From the NCBI RefSeq assembly GCF_000379105.1, contig NZ_KB900609.1, positions 2,468,365 to 2,532,364 of the forward strand: a DNA stretch of 64,000 nt. Reading direction: 5' to 3'. Positions 60,916-64,000 of this stretch are shown piece by piece; position 1 is the stretch's first letter, and every line of letters starts with the position of its first letter. Both the position numbers and the translations under genes were made by a program. Source of the stretch: Methylobacterium sp. WSM2598. Its GTDB lineage: Bacteria > Pseudomonadota > Alphaproteobacteria > Rhizobiales > Beijerinckiaceae. The notes beneath the pieces were generated by a model. It saw only the letters and a list, made by a program, of their open reading frames with translations. It was not told where the DNA came from and did not search any database.

Positions 60916-62187
60916 TCACGATTTCGCCAGCTTGCACGGCGTCTCGGGCAGGTCGAAGCCGAGCGTGTCGAGGGGCGTGCGCTGGTGCAGGTAGCCCTGC
61001 TCGGGCGCCACCGCCACCAGGAAGCTCGGCTGGACCAGCAGGATCGGCTGGCGCAGCTGCCTGTCCCAGGGCCGGAAGCTCAGCGACACGCCCTTGTAGG
61101 CCGGCAGCGCGAAGGCGGGATCGGCGAGGAGCCCGGCGATCGCGGCCGGATCCGCGCTCTTGGTCTGCAGGGCCGCCTCGCCGACCGCGCGGATCGCGGT
61201 CCAGAACTGGTAGTCGAGGGGCCGCATCAGGCGCCCGGTCAGGCGGCGGAAGCGGTTCTGGGCCTGGGCCGCCCCCCAGACCTCGAGCGTCGGGTGCCAG
61301 GTCGTCGGGAAGAGCCCCTGCGTGCCCACCACGGGGCGCGGGTCGACGGTGTGGAAGGGCACGTAATCGCCGAAATCCCCCGCCTCGTCCGCCACCACGG
61401 CCACGTCGTAGTCGAGGCCGCGGGTGAAGACGAGGGCCTCCGCCCGGGTCGGCGTGTCGCCCCGCGCCTTGGCGAGGGGCCCGAAGGTCCAGGGCTTCTC
61501 GGCGGTGATCTGGAGCCCGAACTTCTTCGCCGAGCGCCGCATCGCCTCGGCCCAGAGCCGGTCCCCCTCCTGCGGCCCGACGATCAGGAAGAGCTTGCGC
61601 CAGCGCATGAAGGCCAGGAACTGCACCAGCGCGTCCGTCTGCATCGCCCGGCTCGGCGCGACGTGGAACACGTTGGCCCGGCAATCGGCCCCGCGCAGGC
61701 GGTCGTCGGGCGCGGCGGCGTTGAAGAGCGTCACGCCCGTGTCCTTCAGCGCGTCCGCCACCGCCAGCACCTCCGGCCCGGCGAGGGCGAGCACGATGAA
61801 GCGGATGCCCCGGCCGGCGAGGTCGCGGGCGGCCGCGACCGGATCCCGCGGGGGCGGACCGCCGGGCGCCGGGGCGGCGAGCGCCTCCTCCTCCAGGGCG
61901 TAGAACCGCTTGACGAAGCGGCCGGTGGCGTTGTTGTCGCGCACCGCCATGCGGGCGCCCGCCACGCCCTCGTCCTCGGGGGCGGCCTGCGCGTCGTAGG
62001 AGGAGGGCGCCGCCGGCGGCCGGTAGATCAGGCCGATGCGGATCTCGGCCGCGCCCGGGGGCGCCACCTCGGGCGCCGCCGCCGGGGGAGCCTTCTGGGC
62101 GAGGGCCGGCAGCGGCCCCGCGGCCGCGGCGAGCGCCGCGGCGAGGAGGCCGGTCCGGATCAGGGGGAGGCCGGGGAAGCACGCCAT
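60916..62187 (-). CDS. lutA: Periplasmic substrate-binding protein, PQQ/lanthanide-associated ABC system
   Basis: The 423-aa protein has a signal peptide (LLAAALAAAAGPLPALAQK). The mature part has the periplasmic-binding type 1 fold (IRIGLIYRPPAAPSSYDAQ, EGVAGARMAVRDNNATGRF, LAGRGIRFIVLALAG, FLAFMRWRKLFLIVGPQEGD, FTRGLDYDVAVVADEAGDFG). It matches the binding protein of PQQ-dependent alcohol dehydrogenase systems, known in methylotrophs as LutA. First gene of the run; a TTATCGATAA palindrome (62231-62240) lies in the divergent upstream region. Confidence 0.85.
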   Translation of the reverse strand: MACFPGLPLIRTGLLAAALAAAAGPLPALAQKAPPAAAPEVAPPGAAEIRIGLIYRPPAAPSSYDAQAAPEDEGVAGARMAVRDNNATGRFVKRFYALEEEALAAPAPGGPPPRDPVAAARDLAGRGIRFIVLALAGPEVLAVADALKDTGVTLFNAAAPDDRLRGADCRANVFHVAPSRAMQTDALVQFLAFMRWRKLFLIVGPQEGDRLWAEAMRRSAKKFGLQITAEKPWTFGPLAKARGDTPTRAEALVFTRGLDYDVAVVADEAGDFGDYVPFHTVDPRPVVGTQGLFPTTWHPTLEVWGAAQAQNRFRRLTGRLMRPLDYQFWTAIRAVGEAALQTKSADPAAIAGLLADPAFALPAYKGVSLSFRPWDRQLRQPILLVQPSFLVAVAPEQGYLHQRTPLDTLGFDLPETPCKLAKS

Positions 62188-62356
62188 GCGGGCGGCACGC
62201 TAACCAGAATTCTCCCGTGCGCTCAACGCTTTATCGATAAGGGAAATCTAAGACGGGGATGGCGCGCGGTCGCACCCGAAAGTCCAAGCCGCCGCCGGCA
62301 CGGGGCCGCCCCCCGCCGCGTTGCGCCGGCCGCCCCCGCCGTGGCATCGTCCGGCG

Positions 62357-62869
62357 ATGCGTGCGGCCCGCCTCCTCCCATTCCTCGCCGCCCTGCTGCT
62401 GCCGGGCGCCGCGCTCGCCGCGCCGCGGAGTGCGGCGGTGTTCGGCATCGAACTCCTCGACCCGGGCGTGGTGGGCGGGCGCCCGCCGCGCCCCGAGGAG
62501 GCCCGCCGCCTCGCGCTGATCACCGACGCGCTGCGCCGGGCGGTGGCGGAGCAGGAGACGGTGCAGGCGGTCGACCTCGCGCCGAAGGCCGAGGAGATCC
62601 GCAAGGACGCGCCGCTCTACAAGTGCGAGGGCTGCGCCGAGCGCATCGCCAGGGAGGCCGGCGCCGGCCTCGCCATCTACGGCTACGTCCAGCGCAACAC
62701 CAACCAGATCATGAACCTCAGCGTCACCATCTCGGACAGCGAGAGCGGCAAGGTGCTGCGCGGCGGCCAGGTGGTGATCCGCGGGGACACGGACGAGACC
62801 TGGCTTCACGGCCTGCGCTGGCTGGTGAAGAACCGCCTCTTCGCCGACCCCCTGCCCGACCGGTCCTGA
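62357..62869 (+). CDS. DUF2380/DUF3280-type exported protein
   Basis: The 170-aa protein has a signal peptide (LLPFLAALLLPGAALA). The mature part (AAVFGIELLDPGVVGG, then LALITDALRRAVAEQE, YKCEGCAERIAREAGAGLAIYGYVQRNTNQIMNLSVTI) has one CxxC and fits the DUF2380-like family commonly found beside PQQ-associated transporters. Divergent from lutA; the function is unknown. The ATG at 62357 sets the signal peptide correctly. Confidence 0.8.
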   Translation: MRAARLLPFLAALLLPGAALAAPRSAAVFGIELLDPGVVGGRPPRPEEARRLALITDALRRAVAEQETVQAVDLAPKAEEIRKDAPLYKCEGCAERIAREAGAGLAIYGYVQRNTNQIMNLSVTISDSESGKVLRGGQVVIRGDTDETWLHGLRWLVKNRLFADPLPDRS

Positions 62870-62872
62870 CCC

Positions 62873-63577
62873 TTGCCCGATTCCCCCTCCCTCCCGGCCC
62901 GCCCGCGGGTGCGGCTCCTGGTCAGCGTGCGCGACGCGGCCGAGGCGGCCCTCGCCCGCGCGCGGGGCGCCGACCTCGTCGATGCCAAGGACCCCGACCG
63001 CGGCGCCCTCGGCGGCCTGCCCGCCGCGACCGTGCGGGCGATCGTCGCCGCTTCCCCCGGCGGATTGACCAGCGCCGTGGCGGGCGAGCCCCGCGACGCG
63101 GCCGAGGCCGCCCGGATGCTGGCGGAGCTGCGCGGAACCGGGGTGGATTACCTCAAGATCGCGCGGCCGGCCGCGTGCCGCGGCCTCGCGCTGCCGCGGG
63201 GCGCGCCGGTGATCGCGGTGCTCTTCGCCGAGGACCCGATCGGGGCCGGCGATCCGGCGGCGCTCGCGCGAGCGGGGTTCCGCGGCGCCATGATCGACAC
63301 GCGCGGCAAGGACGGGCGGCGCCTGACCGACCACCCCCCCCTGCCCCGCCTCGCCGCCTTCCTGGCGGAATGCCGGCGGCACGGGCTGCTCTCGGGGCTC
63401 GCCGGCTCGCTCGCCCTCGACGACGTTCCGGCGCTCGCCTCCCTCGGGCCGGATTACCTCGGCTTCCGCGGCGGGCTCTGCGGCGGCGGCGACCGGCGCG
63501 GCGCCCTCGACCCCGCCCGCATCGCGGAGGCCGCGCGACGCCTCGCCGCGGCTGCGGCCCGCCCCGCGGCGGCGTAA
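62873..63577 (+). CDS. mfnB: (5-formylfuran-3-yl)methyl phosphate synthase family protein
   Basis: The 234-aa TIM-barrel-type protein has VRLLVSVRDAAEAALA, GADLVDAKDPDRGALGGLP with the Schiff-base-type Lys, GVDYLKIA with a second conserved Lys, and SGLAGSLALDDVPAL, as in archaeal MfnB (DUF556). The archaeal enzyme condenses two glyceraldehyde-3-phosphate in methanofuran synthesis. Methylotrophs use methanofuran in formaldehyde oxidation. The TTG at 62873 is used (GTG 62909 possible); it is 3 bp after the upstream stop. Confidence 0.85.
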   Translation: MPDSPSLPARPRVRLLVSVRDAAEAALARARGADLVDAKDPDRGALGGLPAATVRAIVAASPGGLTSAVAGEPRDAAEAARMLAELRGTGVDYLKIARPAACRGLALPRGAPVIAVLFAEDPIGAGDPAALARAGFRGAMIDTRGKDGRRLTDHPPLPRLAAFLAECRRHGLLSGLAGSLALDDVPALASLGPDYLGFRGGLCGGGDRRGALDPARIAEAARRLAAAAARPAAA

Positions 63578-63587
63578 GGACGGCGCC

Positions 63588-64000
63588 ATGACGCGCCCCC
63601 TCAGCGTGGTGAAGCTCGGCGGCAGCCTCGTGGCCGATGGCCCGCGCCTGCGCGGGCTGCTGCGCGGCCTCGCCGAGGGCGCCGAGGGCGCGGCCGTGAT
63701 CGTGCCGGGCGGCGGCGGCCTCGCCGAGGCGGTGCGCGAGGCCCAGGCGGCCCTCGGCTTCGACGACGGCCTCGCCCACCGCCTCGCCCTCGACGCGATG
63801 GGCGGCATGGCGCGGATCCTCCAGGCCCTCGAACCGCGCCTCGCGGTGTCGCGCGACCCCGCGGCCGCGCTCGCGCGGGGCCTCGTGCCGGTCTGGGACC
63901 CGGCCGCGCTCAAGGCCGGGCACCCGGCCATCCCGGAGAGCTGGGACGTGACCTCCGACAGCCTCGCGCTCTTCCTGGCGGCCGAACTCGGGGCGGCGCG
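63588..64000 (+). CDS. Amino-acid-kinase family protein (5' part; cut by window end)
   Basis: It begins SVVKLGGSLVADGPRL, the classical phosphate-binding KxGGS motif, followed by AVIVPGGGGLAEAVREAQ, LALDAMGGMARIL and PESWDVTSDSLALFLAAELG, as in aspartokinase/uridylate-kinase-fold enzymes. Next to an MfnB homologue it is likely the kinase of the furan or tetrahydromethanopterin branch (MfnE-like). The gene runs off the end at 64000 without a stop. The ATG at 63588 lies 10 bp after the mfnB stop. Confidence 0.8.
   Translation, partial: MTRPLSVVKLGGSLVADGPRLRGLLRGLAEGAEGAAVIVPGGGGLAEAVREAQAALGFDDGLAHRLALDAMGGMARILQALEPRLAVSRDPAAALARGLVPVWDPAALKAGHPAIPESWDVTSDSLALFLAAELGAA

Noticed and set aside
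60292..63591. A very long open frame on the plus strand (about 1,100 codons)
   Set aside because: It runs antisense to lutA/lutB and out of frame with DUF2380 and mfnB, is Arg/Pro/Gly-rich and has no domain; it is a high-GC artefact.

Overview
The window looks like chromosomal DNA of a Methylobacterium/Methylorubrum-type alphaproteobacterium. It is very GC-rich. Its last 8 kb carry a seven-gene set matching the lanthanide-uptake (lut) cluster associated with PQQ-dependent methanol oxidation, next to genes related to methanofuran biosynthesis. No rRNA and no CRISPR array were seen. Two tRNAs (Thr-TGT, Gly-GCC) are present, both on the minus strand.

Layout. 1-2.3 kb: an IS3-family remnant, a short run of small genes (one DUF5681) and tRNA-Thr. 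2.4-8.7 kb: a GT61 glycosyltransferase, a methyltransferase, a DUF1275 membrane protein, small proteins and a Crp-family regulator. 7.9-43.1 kb: a large exopolysaccharide locus. It holds glycosyltransferases (GT2, GT4 x2, GT61), a Wzz/GumC-like co-polymerase, a flippase, a Wzy-like polymerase, a polyprenyl-phosphate sugar transferase, an acyltransferase and a polysaccharide deacetylase. It also holds a nucleotide-sugar module: rfbF, an NDP-sugar SDR, an RmlC-like epimerase, a C-methyltransferase and a DUF4910 protein. Three paralogous proteins sharing an unrecognised ~220-residue domain lie inside the locus, and two of them carry lectin-like C-terminal modules. A Crp/Fnr-type regulator heads the long minus-strand run. 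Five perfect and one near-perfect copy of TTGAC-N4-GTCAA lie in intergenic positions of this locus, suggesting a local regulon.

44-51 kb is visibly less GC-rich and looks acquired. A MarR regulator precedes an AlkD-like HEAT protein and a DUF6616 protein. Then comes a tightly packed set: a degenerate glutamate-5-kinase-like protein, a B12-binding radical SAM enzyme, an EamA exporter and a convergent AraC regulator. This set is the best candidate for an undescribed small-molecule pathway. An eroded IS3-family (IS2-like) transposase and tRNA-Gly follow.

51.5-64 kb is core-like: a Nudix hydrolase, an FAH-family hydrolase divergent from an FAD-linked oxidase, small exported proteins and a pentapeptide-repeat protein. 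lutG to lutA follow on the minus strand, then a DUF2380 protein, an MfnB homologue and an amino-acid kinase cut by the window end.

A 106-bp bipartite palindromic repeat occurs intact at 4718-4823. A second copy is split exactly at a TA dinucleotide by an IS630-family element (20691-21898).
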